DNA of 64,000 nucleotides, taken from NCBI GenBank assembly GCA_943736015.1, contig OX031069.1:24309235-24373234 (forward strand), written 5' to 3'. Source of the DNA: Tridacna crocea (taxonomy: Eukaryota > Mollusca > Bivalvia > Cardiida > Cardiidae). A program made the position numbers and the translations under genes. The notes beneath the pieces are model-generated. The model saw only the letters and a program-made list of their open reading frames with translations, was not told the DNA's origin and searched no databases. Shown here in pieces: positions 59,601-62,507 of the stretch (position 1 is the first letter of the stretch; the number at the start of each line of letters is the position of its first letter).

Positions 59601-61123
59601 TGAACTTCTGTATTATTAGCCTTTTACTATACCACTAAGCTACCAGGACTTCTGCAATGATTAGAGAAAATGAGTCTTTTTTCATGCAAAAATACAGCCG
59701 CTGTCCATTCTCACAGGGCATGGTTCATCTTTATTCTCCAATAACTGTAAACATCATTAAAATTCTAAATTTCATGACTAGCCATCAGATTGGTTCCACC
59801 AATTATATGGCTGGTATTGAAATTAACAAATGTACCAAATGCAAGTGCCAATGCCAATGCCAGTGACTGTTGCTTTAATTTCAATGAAATTTTAACTCTT
59901 TACCACACGACAAAATTTTAGACTGGTTCAAATTTAAAGCATTTGCAAACAACAAAATAAAGGTGACTGAAAAATTGAAATTTGTTCTAGGAAGGGTAGA
60001 AAACACTGTGGGAAAAGGAGAAAATGCTGGTTACCAGCATTTTCTCCTTTTCCCACAGTGTTTTCCAAAGGCTTCTTTCTCAGGGGTGTCAAAAGTAGGG
60101 ATTGTGTGGTAATTGGTTAACCAATTATATGGCTGGTATTGGAATCAACAAATGGCTACATGTAACTGCCAATGCTTGGTAACTGTTGCTTTATTTACAA
60201 TGAAATTTTTAAGATGGCAAAGGGGCATAGCTGTGCCAAAAATACTTCATTGGTTACCGGTCCTTATGAAGATTCCCCCTTTTGATGGTCCAAGTTTGAA
60301 GGAAATATCGTCAGTCATAACAGAGACTTTATAAAATGTCAAAGTTTTTCAAGATAAAAAACAATGACACAGATGGTTACACCAGTACCAGGTCAATACC
60401 TGGTCATTTTCCTTGAAAACTTCAGAGCTAACAATTAGAACTGAAATAAAAATGGTAGGGGACCATGGTCCCCATTTTGTCCAGGTACTTACCTCATGAC
60501 CACTTGGGTGAAGGAGAGATAGTCCACTAACACGTCCAAGCCTTGATTTTCTTCACTGAGAAATTCTCTAACCCATCTGTGAATGAATGAAGAAATAATT
60601 TGTCGTAATAAATTGATGTATACAATGATGAATAAACAGTGTATACTCCACACAAAAAGTCAACCAGCAAAATCATTTATTATTCTTATTATCCTATGAA
60701 ATATCTGATAAGTTAACCTTAAATGTGAAGAAAAAAAGATGGCTTTTCAAAGCAATGCTGGAAAAAGAGAAAATGCTGGTAACCAGATGCATGTAAGCAG
60801 CATTTTCTCCTTTTCCGGCAATGTTTTCTAGAGGTTTCTTTCTCAGGGTCGTCGAAAGTAGGGACTGTGTAGTAATAGATTAATATTATCAACCTACAGG
60901 AAGAAACTAGAGCACTGAATCTGACTTTAAAATGGGGATTTGTACCAGCAATCCCCCGTCTTCAAGTCTTGTACACCTGTACAAAAAATTTAGTCAAAGA
61001 TACAAAGATACCATGAAAGGAAGCAGCTTTCTAATTTACTTACTCTATGTGATTTGTTCGTAAAGAAATCTCCAAGTCTCGCAAAACTTGTGTAGAACTT
61101 GCATCACCAAGCATTTTTCTTTT
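29592..61123 (-). CDS. FMNL: Formin-like protein (FMNL/FRL family), 25 exons, 5' partial
   Basis: Formins of this family nucleate and elongate unbranched actin filaments under Rho-family GTPase control at the cell cortex, filopodia and lamellipodia. The 25 exons listed separately add up to 2730 nt, one open frame of 909 residues plus stop, with GT donors, AG acceptors and matching phases throughout. Visible residues 1-245 are the GTPase-binding/FH3 (armadillo-like) region with [17 protein letters not shown] and [17 protein letters not shown]. Residues 246-375 are charged coiled coil. Residues 375-433 hold FH1 with three proline runs. Residues 434 to about 830 are FH2, with the lasso LPVLNW and the signature [21 protein letters not shown]. 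The C terminus has a DAD ([19 protein letters not shown]) and a basic tail. FMNL rather than DIAPH or DAAM is indicated by the FH3 and lasso sequences. The start codon and roughly the first 100-180 residues lie beyond the window. The introns are packed with TTAA-palindrome elements, none of which touches an exon. Confidence 0.96.
29733..29904 (-). repeat. TTAA-palindrome element, left arm deleted
   Basis: Lies in the last FMNL intron. Left TTAA and A end right; the B subterminal part and left arm are missing. Confidence 0.82.
30246..30680. repeat. Dispersed repeat R4 with a tandem duplication of about 170 bp
   Basis: Begins CACTGAATGTGACTTAAT; contains two copies (about 30310-30480 and 30481-30655) of GAGATAATTCCTCAACCAG, ATATATGATCAGTATGTGTG and ACGGACACAC-type runs; ends CAGGCTGATTCTAGTGTAC. 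A shortened relative with the same ends lies at 45008-45118. Confidence 0.75.
30731..30836 (-). CDS. FMNL: FMNL exon 24 (start of DAD)
   Basis: Encodes [20 protein letters not shown], then [15 protein letters not shown], the acidic first half of the diaphanous autoregulatory domain. Donor GTAAAT, phase 1 out. Read-through into the intron would give about 20 other residues and a stop. Confidence 0.94.
30864..31091 (+). repeat. TTAA-palindrome element, type 1, core flipped
   Basis: A end left, but the centre reads GGTAACC instead of the GGTTACC usual for this orientation. Confidence 0.88.
31151..31390 (+). repeat. TTAA-palindrome element, chimeric left end
   Basis: The left terminus is B type (CACACAATCCCTACTTTTGA) and then switches to A-type subterminal sequence (TCCAAATTGAAAGC). 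The right end is B type. Confidence 0.82.
31424..31528 (-). CDS. FMNL: FMNL exon 23 (post-FH2 helix)
   Basis: Encodes [20 protein letters not shown] and [15 protein letters not shown], a long charged helix linking FH2 to the DAD. It aligns only loosely with vertebrate FMNLs. Phase 0; donor GTGAAA is weaker than average. Confidence 0.92.
31765..31987 (+). repeat. TTAA-palindrome element, degenerate
   Basis: Weak ends; core AATGCTTGTTACCAGC. Confidence 0.6.
32029..32130 (-). CDS. FMNL: FMNL exon 22 (end of FH2)
   Basis: Encodes [20 protein letters not shown] and [14 protein letters not shown], matching the conserved VxYFGESP...FFxxFVRF end of FH2. Thirty-four codons, phase 0, donor GTAAGT. 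Confidence 0.96.
32411..32639 (+). repeat. TTAA-palindrome element, type 1
   Basis: Ends ATAACCCACTACC and GTGATAAAAGGTAA; core centre GGTGACC. Confidence 0.85.
32706..32881 (-). CDS. FMNL: FMNL exon 21 (FH2)
   Basis: Encodes [20 protein letters not shown], then [39 protein letters not shown]. ELxRGMEL is typical of FMNL. 176 nt, phase 1 in, phase 0 out, donor GTATAC. Confidence 0.95.
33062..33309 (-). repeat. TTAA-palindrome element, type 1 with altered right half
   Basis: Paired change in the arms: TTTGTAGGAAAAGG with CCTTTTCCTACAA. The right half carries extra sequence and a type 2-like A end. Confidence 0.8.
33388..33500 (+). repeat. Possible tRNA-derived SINE head
   Basis: TAGCCCGGCTCCGAGA..GGATTTGTAATC..CAGGCTTGATTCTC has the spacing of A-box and B-box promoter elements. 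Weak; no tail seen. Confidence 0.35.
33557..33785 (+). repeat. TTAA-palindrome element, type 1
   Basis: TTAA both ends; right arm damaged (TTCTCTTCTACCAATAATG). Confidence 0.9.
33865..34093 (+). repeat. TTAA-palindrome element, type 3, complete
   Basis: TTAA both ends; perfect inner palindrome TTGCTCGTCACGAGCAA; about 229 bp and closely similar to 17446-17674. Confidence 0.93.
34209..34338 (-). CDS. FMNL: FMNL exon 20 (FH2 post)
   Basis: Encodes [20 protein letters not shown], then [20 protein letters not shown] and AAL. This matches the formin LLDTKSTDRKMTLLHF consensus. Phase 1 out, donor GTATGT. Confidence 0.96.
34749..34949. mobile_element. Palindromic MITE M2, copy 1
   Basis: Ends GGGTTCGTATTCACCAAC and its approximate complement. 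The centre is a perfect palindrome of about 36 bp, GATTGGCTAAACC..GGTTTAGCCAATC. Related copies at 43768-43978 and 47245-47355. Confidence 0.82.
35100..35180 (-). CDS. FMNL: FMNL exon 19 (FH2 post, GNYMN signature)
   Basis: Encodes [20 protein letters not shown] and KLQSLDM. GNYMN is the most conserved FH2 signature and forms part of the post that receives the lasso. Twenty-seven codons, phase 0, donor GTAATT. Confidence 0.97.
35340..35415. repeat. TTAA-palindrome core remnant
   Basis: Degenerate hairpin (AAACATTGTGGAAAAGGG..TTACAATGTTTAC) without ends. Confidence 0.5.
35521..35826 (+). repeat. TTAA-palindrome element with duplicated right half
   Basis: After a normal core and B subterminal part, the right arm and B part are repeated (about 35737-35806), starting again at CTGGTTACCAGC. 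Right TTAA present. Confidence 0.87.
36294..36362 (-). CDS. FMNL: FMNL exon 18 (FH2)
   Basis: Encodes [20 protein letters not shown] and LLE, 23 codons, phase 0. Acceptor TTTGCAG, donor GTAAGA. Confidence 0.95.
36436..36662 (-). repeat. TTAA-palindrome element, type 1b, complete
   Basis: CCCTTTCCCAAAC ends with TTAA; GGTAACC core as expected for this orientation. Confidence 0.92.
36740..36966 (+). repeat. TTAA-palindrome element, type 1
   Basis: Left flank TTTAG, right GGGTTTAA; core around GGTTACC. Confidence 0.9.
36995..37075. repeat. Remnant of the GATCAGACTGCAC hairpin repeat
   Basis: GGACAATGTAGATCAGGATC..GTCTGATCTCTGATCTGACA, a degraded relative of 14930-15165. Confidence 0.55.
37590..37999 (-). 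mobile_element. SINE fragment split by a TTAA-palindrome element
   Basis: The parts 37590-37683 and 37913-37999 align in order with the SINE body at 41600-41790 (ACCAGT.TT..., then GAGAAAGGTATGAATCCTTC). The inserted element occupies 37684-37912 with TTAA on both sides. Confidence 0.75.
37684..37912 (-). repeat. TTAA-palindrome element, type 1, inserted in a SINE
   Basis: TTAA both ends, B end left, core centre GGTAACC. Confidence 0.92.
38030..38184 (+). repeat. TTAA-palindrome element, 5'-truncated
   Basis: Core and B end with TTAA remain. A reversed A-end fragment follows at 38185-38272. Confidence 0.8.
38322..38408 (-). CDS. FMNL: FMNL exon 17 (FH2)
   Basis: Encodes [20 protein letters not shown] and HDDIHHLQP, equivalent to the vertebrate KVERLTQRMAGMAFLGNF helix. 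Twenty-nine codons, phase 0, donor GTAAGT. A 26-bp AT-rich minisatellite fills part of the upstream intron. Confidence 0.95.
38817..39543. repeat. AT-rich minisatellite, unit about 26 bp
   Basis: About 28 irregular copies of TATGAAATATCTGT followed by CCAACTACTG or GCAAATGATG variants; lies in the intron between FMNL exons 16 and 17. Confidence 0.9.
39690..39767 (-). CDS. FMNL: FMNL exon 16 (FH2)
   Basis: Encodes [20 protein letters not shown] and DKFMWQ, the FH2 coiled-coil helix with the family Y-E-R pattern. Twenty-six codons, phase 0, donor GTAAGG. Confidence 0.95.
39791..40010 (-). repeat. TTAA-palindrome element, degenerate
   Basis: Left TTAA with CTCTTTCTGC, right A end (TTGTTGTTTAGTAAAC); core almost unrecognisable. 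Confidence 0.7.
40010..40240 (+). repeat. TTAA-palindrome element, type 1, diverged
   Basis: Core reads AAATGTTGGTTACCAACATT: both arms changed together from GCTGG/CCAGC. Ends lack TTAA. Confidence 0.8.
40591..40660 (-). CDS. FMNL: FMNL exon 15 (FH2)
   Basis: Encodes [20 protein letters not shown] followed by NDAE, matching the FH2 helix ending LPTEAE in vertebrate FMNLs. Seventy nt, phase 2 in, phase 0 out, donor GTAAGT. Confidence 0.94.
40811..40915 (+). repeat. TTAA-palindrome A-end fragment
   Basis: A end only, cut by a dispersed R3-type repeat (40910-41060). Confidence 0.65.
41130..41304 (+). repeat. TTAA-palindrome element, 5'-truncated
   Basis: Partial A part, complete core and B end with TTAA. 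With 40811-40915 it may be one copy split by the R3 insertion. Confidence 0.8.
41407..41464 (-). CDS. FMNL: FMNL exon 14 (FH2 knob)
   Basis: Short 58-nt exon encoding [19 protein letters not shown]. The first residue is the Ile-containing AIT element of the actin-contacting knob region. Phase 1 in, phase 2 out; donor GTAAGT. Confidence 0.93.
41545..41852 (-). mobile_element. tRNA-derived SINE
   Basis: Reading the minus strand from about 41850: an A-box-like TAGCTCACTTGGTAG (41828-41842), then a B-box-like GGTTGTGAGTTTGATCCC (41792-41809), then a body of about 200 bp. Near 41555-41580 it ends with CATTTAACACCGTACAATC, a conserved tail segment. Copies at 55613 and 56283 share the body. Confidence 0.8.
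42158..42384 (+). repeat. TTAA-palindrome element, type 1
   Basis: Arms read AAACACTGTGGG and CTGCAGTGTTTTC, a partly paired change. Just upstream an inverted repeat (TTGACGAGCAAACAA / TTGTTTGCTCGTCA, 42110-42155) has disturbed the left terminus. Confidence 0.85.
42408..42545 (+). repeat. TTAA-palindrome element, 3'-truncated
   Basis: Left TTAA and diverged A end; ends within the core about 35 bp from FMNL exon 13. Confidence 0.65.
42583..42724 (-). CDS. FMNL: FMNL exon 13 (FH2 lasso/linker)
   Basis: Encodes [20 protein letters not shown], a linker, and [12 protein letters not shown], the FH2 segment before the knob. Acceptor TTCACAG, donor GTATGT, phase 1 out. A truncated palindrome element lies just past the donor (42408-42545). 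Confidence 0.95.
42989..43210. repeat. 38-bp intronic minisatellite, about 6 copies
   Basis: The unit contains GTCATAGAAGTGAAATGTAG and TAATGAAATAACACTC. It ends about 12 bp from the FMNL exon 12 donor site, so copy-number change could affect splicing. Confidence 0.92.
43223..43347 (-). CDS. FMNL: FMNL exon 12 (start of FH2, lasso)
   Basis: Encodes [18 protein letters not shown], then [20 protein letters not shown]. The LPVLNW Trp is the lasso residue that docks the partner FH2 subunit. Donor GTATGT, phase 0 out. A 38-bp minisatellite begins about 12 bp past the donor. Confidence 0.96.
43768..43978. mobile_element. Palindromic MITE M2, copy 2
   Basis: Ends GGCTCTGTATTCACCAAC and GAATACGGACCCTG; centre GGCTAAACCATTAAACC and complement. 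Confidence 0.82.
44198..44371 (-). CDS. FMNL: FMNL exon 11 (FH1, polyproline)
   Basis: The 58-residue FH1 segment has proline runs of 7, 10 and 8 separated by Val/Ala/Gly and followed by a Ser-rich end. FH1 recruits profilin-actin and feeds it to FH2. The whole FH1 sits in one exon. The donor reads CAG then GTTGGT, weaker than its neighbours, but it restores the exact phase (1) needed by the FH2 exon. Confidence 0.92.
44463..44676 (-). repeat. TTAA-palindrome element, degenerate
   Basis: B end left, eroded core (GCCAAAAGGAGAACATCC), A end right. Confidence 0.65.
44771..44988 (-). repeat. TTAA-palindrome element, type 1
   Basis: Core AATGCTGTTAACCAGC, TTAA ends mutated (TCAA, GTAAA). Confidence 0.85.
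45008..45118. repeat. Dispersed repeat R4, internally deleted copy
   Basis: Starts CTGACACTGAATGTGACTTA and ends CAGGCTGATTCCAGTATAC, the two ends of 30246-30680 with the duplicated middle missing. Confidence 0.7.
45230..45440. repeat. Dispersed repeat R3 copy
   Basis: Shares TTAATTTTCTGCATGTCAAA, ATAATTATATGATGACTGG and GCCAGAGCATGG with the other R3 copies. Confidence 0.6.
45921..46065 (+). repeat. TTAA-palindrome element remnant
   Basis: A end (GGACCGGTCCAAATTCAAAG) with a broken core. Confidence 0.6.
46237..46468 (-). repeat. TTAA-palindrome element, type 1
   Basis: TTAA both ends; core GATGGTCGCCAGC; nested in the 45441-47208 transposon. Confidence 0.9.
47245..47355. repeat. Palindromic MITE M2, partial copy 3
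   Basis: CTTACTCTCAATAACTTTCT and GATTGACGGAACCAAATGG..GCTGATCAAAAATTG match the middle of M2; ends missing. Confidence 0.6.
47377..47620 (+). repeat. TTAA-palindrome element, type 1, extended palindrome
   Basis: A end left but centre GGTAACC. Pairing extends outward to TTTGATAGGGTAG/CTACCCTATCAAA, so arms are about 46 bp, the longest intact hairpin seen in the family. Confidence 0.9.
47654..47798 (-). CDS. FMNL: FMNL exon 10 (coiled coil to FH1 linker)
   Basis: Encodes a further charged helical segment ([17 protein letters not shown]) and leaves in phase 1, matching the FH1 exon. Donor GTAAGA, acceptor TTAG. Confidence 0.9.
48179..48441 (+). repeat. TTAA-palindrome element with duplicated left arm
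   Basis: The left arm segment GGTAGAAAACATTGTGGG..AATGCT occurs twice in tandem (unit about 35 bp, 48282-48351). TTAA both ends, right one shared with the next copy. Confidence 0.92.
48438..48664 (+). repeat. TTAA-palindrome element, type 1
   Basis: Abuts the previous copy with one shared TTAA; right end GGCAAAGAGTTA; perfect core centre. Confidence 0.92.
49030..49268 (+). repeat. TTAA-palindrome element, type 1
   Basis: TTAA both ends; a short duplication of CAATGTTTTC follows the right arm. Confidence 0.92.
49428..49646 (-). repeat. TTAA-palindrome element, type 1
   Basis: TTAA both ends, B end left; core mismatched (GGTAATCACC). Confidence 0.88.
49823..49924 (-). CDS. FMNL: FMNL exon 9 (coiled coil)
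   Basis: Encodes 34 residues of heptad-like, Glu-rich sequence ([20 protein letters not shown]). Donor GTGAGG, phase 0 on both sides. The sequence is less conserved; assignment rests on frame, splice sites and position. Confidence 0.9.
50336..50400. repeat. TTAA-palindrome core remnant
   Basis: CACTGTGGGAAAAGGAGAAT followed by a degraded right arm; ends absent. Confidence 0.55.
50521..50670 (-). CDS. FMNL: FMNL exon 8 (end of FH3, start of coiled coil)
   Basis: Encodes [19 protein letters not shown] followed by a Glu/Lys/Leu-rich helix ending ELEDELSQ, which begins the dimerisation/coiled-coil region. Fifty codons, phase 0. The acceptor CAG sits next to a run of T on the coding strand (plus-strand A run, 50676-50689). 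Confidence 0.94.
50693..50911 (+). repeat. TTAA-palindrome element, diverged
   Basis: TTAA left; core GCTGGTTATGAGC; right end GTATGGTAAATGGTAA. It lies 22 bp from the FMNL exon 8 acceptor. Confidence 0.82.
51060..51356 (-). repeat. TTAA-palindrome element with triplicated A subterminal block
   Basis: After the core, a block of about 66 bp (CAAATCAAGTTTCAA..CTGCAAACGCTTTG..TTTGGACTGGTC) occurs three times in tandem (about 51118-51330) before the terminal GGTAAAGAGTTAA. Confidence 0.9.
51489..51692 (+). repeat. TTAA-palindrome element, left arm deleted
   Basis: A end followed by ACATTGTGGTTACCAGC: the left arm was removed between GTGG and GGTTACC. Confidence 0.85.
51953..52200. repeat. Dispersed repeat R2, copy 2
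   Basis: Same ordered blocks as 1560-1795; a more decayed tandem copy may follow to about 52395 (AAAAAGAATCTGACAGTCAA). Confidence 0.7.
52399..52602 (-). repeat. TTAA-palindrome element, right end eroded
   Basis: B end left, core GCTGGATACCAGC; lacks terminal TTAA on both sides. Confidence 0.82.
52638..52748 (-). CDS. FMNL: FMNL exon 7 (FH3)
   Basis: Encodes [20 protein letters not shown] and [17 protein letters not shown], the end of the FH3 core. Phase 0 on both sides; donor GTAAGG. A palindrome element (52399-52602) ends only about 35 bp past the donor. Confidence 0.96.
52795..53005. repeat. Dispersed repeat R3 copy
   Basis: Shares GGTATCAACCCAGG, TTTTTTGCTTTTGGTCAG and CCATAATTATGTGATGG with other R3 copies. 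Confidence 0.6.
53006..53217 (+). repeat. TTAA-palindrome element, core centre deleted
   Basis: TTAA both ends; GGGAAAAGGA joins directly to CCAGCATTTT. Confidence 0.88.
53448..53530. repeat. TTAA-palindrome remnant
   Basis: B-like end (TTTACCAAACAATTTTGAG) and ATGGCTTTTGAA; no core. Confidence 0.45.
53674..53751 (-). CDS. FMNL: FMNL exon 6 (FH3)
   Basis: Encodes [20 protein letters not shown] and FHIDFM, 26 codons, phase 0 on both sides. Acceptor TTTTGTAG, donor GTAAGA. Confidence 0.95.
54255..54348 (-). CDS. FMNL: FMNL exon 5 (FH3)
   Basis: Encodes [20 protein letters not shown] and then [11 protein letters not shown], nearly identical to vertebrate FMNL proteins. Acceptor CACAG, donor GTAGGT, leaving in phase 0. 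Confidence 0.96.
54371..54520. repeat. TTAA-palindrome remnant
   Basis: Right arm (AAAGCATTTTCTCCTTTTCA) and part of a B end. Confidence 0.55.
54522..54754 (+). repeat. TTAA-palindrome element, type 1
   Basis: Left TTTA, right TTAA; core with one mismatch (AACGAG). Confidence 0.9.
54800..54985 (-). repeat. SINE remnant
   Basis: TTGGCCAAGCCAGGAATCAA and upstream body match the tRNA-related half of the SINE at 41545-41852. Confidence 0.6.
54997..55222 (+). repeat. TTAA-palindrome element, type 1
   Basis: TTAA both ends; outer arms shortened (AACAATGAAGAGAAAATGC). Confidence 0.9.
55235..55395 (-). repeat. SINE remnant
   Basis: CAGCTAGTGCACAAATCCAT..CCTAGAGTTTCT matches the body of the SINE at 41545-41852. 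Confidence 0.6.
55429..55507. repeat. TTAA-palindrome core remnant
   Basis: CACTGTGGCTAAAGGAGCCA..AACAAATGTTTTC, decayed. Confidence 0.45.
55613..55884 (-). mobile_element. tRNA-derived SINE
   Basis: Minus strand starts with CCCGGGTGGCTCAGTGGTGT (A box) and GGTTGTGAGTTCGATACC (B box). The body ends with AGTGGCGTTAAACCCCAATA near 55630-55650. Better preserved promoter boxes than the copy at 41545. Confidence 0.85.
55988..56152 (-). repeat. TTAA-palindrome element, A end truncated
   Basis: Left TTAA, perfect core around GGTAACC; cut at 56152 by an R3-type repeat. Confidence 0.85.
56155..56285. repeat. Dispersed repeat R3 copy
   Basis: CACAGGCTGACCTGGGCTGA, TTTTCGCTATTGGTCAATTT and GACAAAGGACCAGTC match other copies. 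Confidence 0.6.
56283..56487 (-). mobile_element. SINE, head truncated
   Basis: Body matches 55613-55830 closely (GCCACTTTAACAGCTAAGGT); the tRNA head is missing at ACCAGGGTGTGATG. Confidence 0.8.
56516..56670. repeat. Foldback palindrome, arms about 72 bp
   Basis: Left AAATAATCTTCTTTCTATCG and right end its complement; the middle CACGAGTG is the loop. Arms differ at a few positions. Confidence 0.88.
56944..57020 (-). CDS. FMNL: FMNL exon 4 (FH3)
   Basis: Encodes [20 protein letters not shown] and NHRSM, an armadillo-type helix of FH3. Acceptor TTTTTCAG, donor GTAAGA, leaving in phase 2. Confidence 0.95.
57286..57514 (+). repeat. TTAA-palindrome element, type 1
   Basis: Left TTAA, right GAGTTGA; core centre GGTTTCCGGC. 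Confidence 0.88.
57776..57922 (-). repeat. TTAA-palindrome element, left half missing
   Basis: Starts inside the core (GGTAACCATC) and ends with an eroded A end. Confidence 0.7.
58023..58228 (-). repeat. TTAA-palindrome element, type 1, A end truncated
   Basis: Paired change in the arms: TGTGGTAAAAGG with CCTTTACCACA. Left TTAA present. Confidence 0.85.
58425..58735. repeat. Dispersed repeat R3, two adjoining copies
   Basis: Contains CAGCCTGTGCAGTTCATGCA and TAGCCTGCGCAGACTGCGCA with flanking GATGACACATTTCGCTTTTA and GATGACACTTTAAGC, the best preserved R3 in the window. Confidence 0.75.
58854..59055 (-). CDS. FMNL: FMNL exon 3 (GBD linker and start of FH3)
   Basis: At 202 nt this is the longest exon. 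It starts with a Ser/Arg-rich linker ([20 protein letters not shown]), a likely phosphorylation-type segment by composition only, and ends with [17 protein letters not shown], the diagnostic FMNL FH3 sequence. Donor GTAGGA, leaving in phase 0. Confidence 0.95.
59228..59443 (-). repeat. TTAA-palindrome element, core centre deleted
   Basis: B end left, A end right with TTAA; CATTGTGGGAAACC joins to AAACCAGC. Confidence 0.85.
59800..59893 (+). repeat. Direct repeat flanking a palindrome element, left copy
   Basis: CCAATTATATGGCTGGTATT..CTGTTGCTTTAATTTCAATG recurs at 60118-60212, one copy on each side of the element at 59892-60120. Confidence 0.85.
59892..60120 (+). repeat. TTAA-palindrome element, type 1, complete
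   Basis: TTAA both ends. Paired change in the arms: AACACTGTGGG with CCCACAGTGTT. Confidence 0.93.
60118..60212 (+). repeat. Direct repeat flanking a palindrome element, right copy
   Basis: Second copy of the repeat at 59800-59893 (CCAATTATATGGCTGGTATT..AACTGTTGCTTTATTTACAA). Confidence 0.85.
60493..60576 (-). CDS. FMNL: FMNL exon 2 (GBD)
   Basis: Encodes [20 protein letters not shown] and SFTQVVMR, the most conserved stretch of the FMNL GTPase-binding region. Acceptor ACAG, donor GTAAGT. It completes the Glu codon of exon 1 and leaves in phase 2. Confidence 0.95.
60713..60883 (+). repeat. TTAA-palindrome element with an insert at the hairpin centre
   Basis: Arms are normal but the centre reads GGTAACCAGATGCATGTAAG (loop of about 13 nt); A end mostly deleted; TTAA both ends. 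Confidence 0.85.
61044..61123 (-). CDS. FMNL: FMNL exon 1 of the visible part (GBD)
   Basis: Encodes visible residues 1-27, including [18 protein letters not shown]. The acceptor reads TTTCAG and the donor GTAAGT. The exon enters in phase 0 and leaves after 2 nt of a Glu codon. The previous exon, expected to encode a YIQKLR-type segment, is not found between 61124 and 64000. Confidence 0.93.
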
Positions 61124-61294
61124 CTGAAAGGAAAAAAAAAGCCTGCTTTGTAAACTTTGAAAATAAATATTGTTTTATAACAAGTTTAAAAAATAAAAAA
61201 ACATGGTTTTAAGATTATTAACATTATTCATTACAAAAACCCGTTGCAATATTTTAAAAAATCTTCAGCTCCTACATATAAATAAAGAAGTGTT

Positions 61295-61538
61295 TTAAGC
61301 CATTACCTGACAACAGAATTCGAACTTCACCAATGTGAAAGCATTTAAAGATGACATAGTATTACTAGTATACCGTAAGATGTTGCTAACATCAATGCAT
61401 TTTATCTTCAAAAAACTTGAAACATTGTAGAAAAGAAGAAAATGCTGGTTACCAGCACTTCCTCCTTTATCTAAAATGTTATCAAAACCTTCGTTCTTTA
61501 GGATCTTTAAAATTCACAATTGTGTGGTAACAGGTTAA
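61295..61538 (+). repeat. TTAA-palindrome element, diverged
   Basis: TTAA both ends; arms weakened (ACATTGTAGAAAAGAAG..CCTCCTTTATCTAAAATG). Confidence 0.82.
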
Positions 61539-61889
61539 AATTTTCAAAAAAAAAAAAATTTTTTTATAAATCTTTGAAATTTACTCTGACAGATGGAAAA
61601 TGACAAAACACAAAATCAATTGGTAGATGGCATGCATACAAAACACTTATATATCTATTTAAAGCATTTGACAAAATAATTTCCTCAAAATAATTTTTCA
61701 CATAAACAAACCTGACCAGTACACAGCAACAGAAAGGAAAGAAACAAAATAAGGCAGGCAGGTAAGTTTCCTTAACAACCATAAGAAACAGAGGGCACTG
61801 ATATTTTCAATTTAAAGAAAAACTTAAAATTTTCAACTTCAAGGCAATTTTCAGCAAGAAAATCTAATTAAATGTCAGCCAGTCTTGAT

Positions 61890-62090
61890 CCAAGATTAAA
61901 CTGCACGGAATGTGCTGTCTGTTCTAATTTTAACTGCAAACCACTAATAGTTTTCTTGTTGTCTCTGTTAACAACTGAAACAAATCTGCAGGATACAATT
62001 CCAATCCACACAGCAGCTTTCAAAACTTTGACTTTGCAGCTAGTGTAAAGATCAGACTGCACAACTGTGTTGCCTGATCTTTAGTCTGCT
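61890..62090. repeat. GATCAGACTGCAC repeat copy
   Basis: CTTGATCCAAGATTAAACTGCAC and AAGATCAGACTGCACAAC in opposite orientation, related to 14930-15165. Confidence 0.5.
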
Positions 62091-62188
62091 CTGCTGAGAC
62101 ATTCTGGAAAAGAAAAACTTTGAAATTGCAATTAATAAGGTCTTGTTACTAGAGTGAAAGTGTTCATTAGATTTATTCCCCCTCAGTA

Positions 62189-62474
62189 TAACTTGTTACC
62201 AAACAACAAAAGTTTTAGACCGGTCCAAATTGAAAGCATTAATTTTGCAGATGACAAAATAAATGTAAATAGAAACTTTTTGTTGGAAGAGTAGAAAACA
62301 TTGTGGGAAAAGCAGAAAATGCTGGTCACCAGCATTTTCTTCTTTTCCCACAATGTTTTCTTCACTTCCTAAGACAAATTTTAATTCTTTTATCACAATT
62401 ATTTGTCATCTGCAAAATTTTTAATGCTTTCAATTTGGATCAGTCTAAAATTTTGTTGTTTGGTAAAGGGTTAA
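62189..62474. repeat. TTAA-palindrome element with two A ends
   Basis: Both ends are A type (left TTACCAAACAACAAAAG.., right ..CAATTTGGATCAGTCTAAAA), so the inverted repeat spans nearly the whole 286-bp element. Both carry the same small insertion (AATTTTGCAGATGAC). Confidence 0.9.
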
Positions 62475-62505
62475 ATTCATAATGCTTTTTTTATCTGTAT
62501 TTAAC
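62472..62505 (+). repeat. Direct repeat flanking a palindrome element, left copy
   Basis: AAATTCATAATGCTTT..TTTATCTGTATTTAAC; second copy at 62726-62760, enclosing the element at 62508-62729. Confidence 0.82.
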
Positions 62506-62507
62506 TG

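Noticed and set aside
61868-62062. Missing upstream FMNL exon
   Set aside because: ORFs between 61124 and 64000 lie in repeats and show no YIQKLR-type or other FMNL sequence in phase with exon 1.
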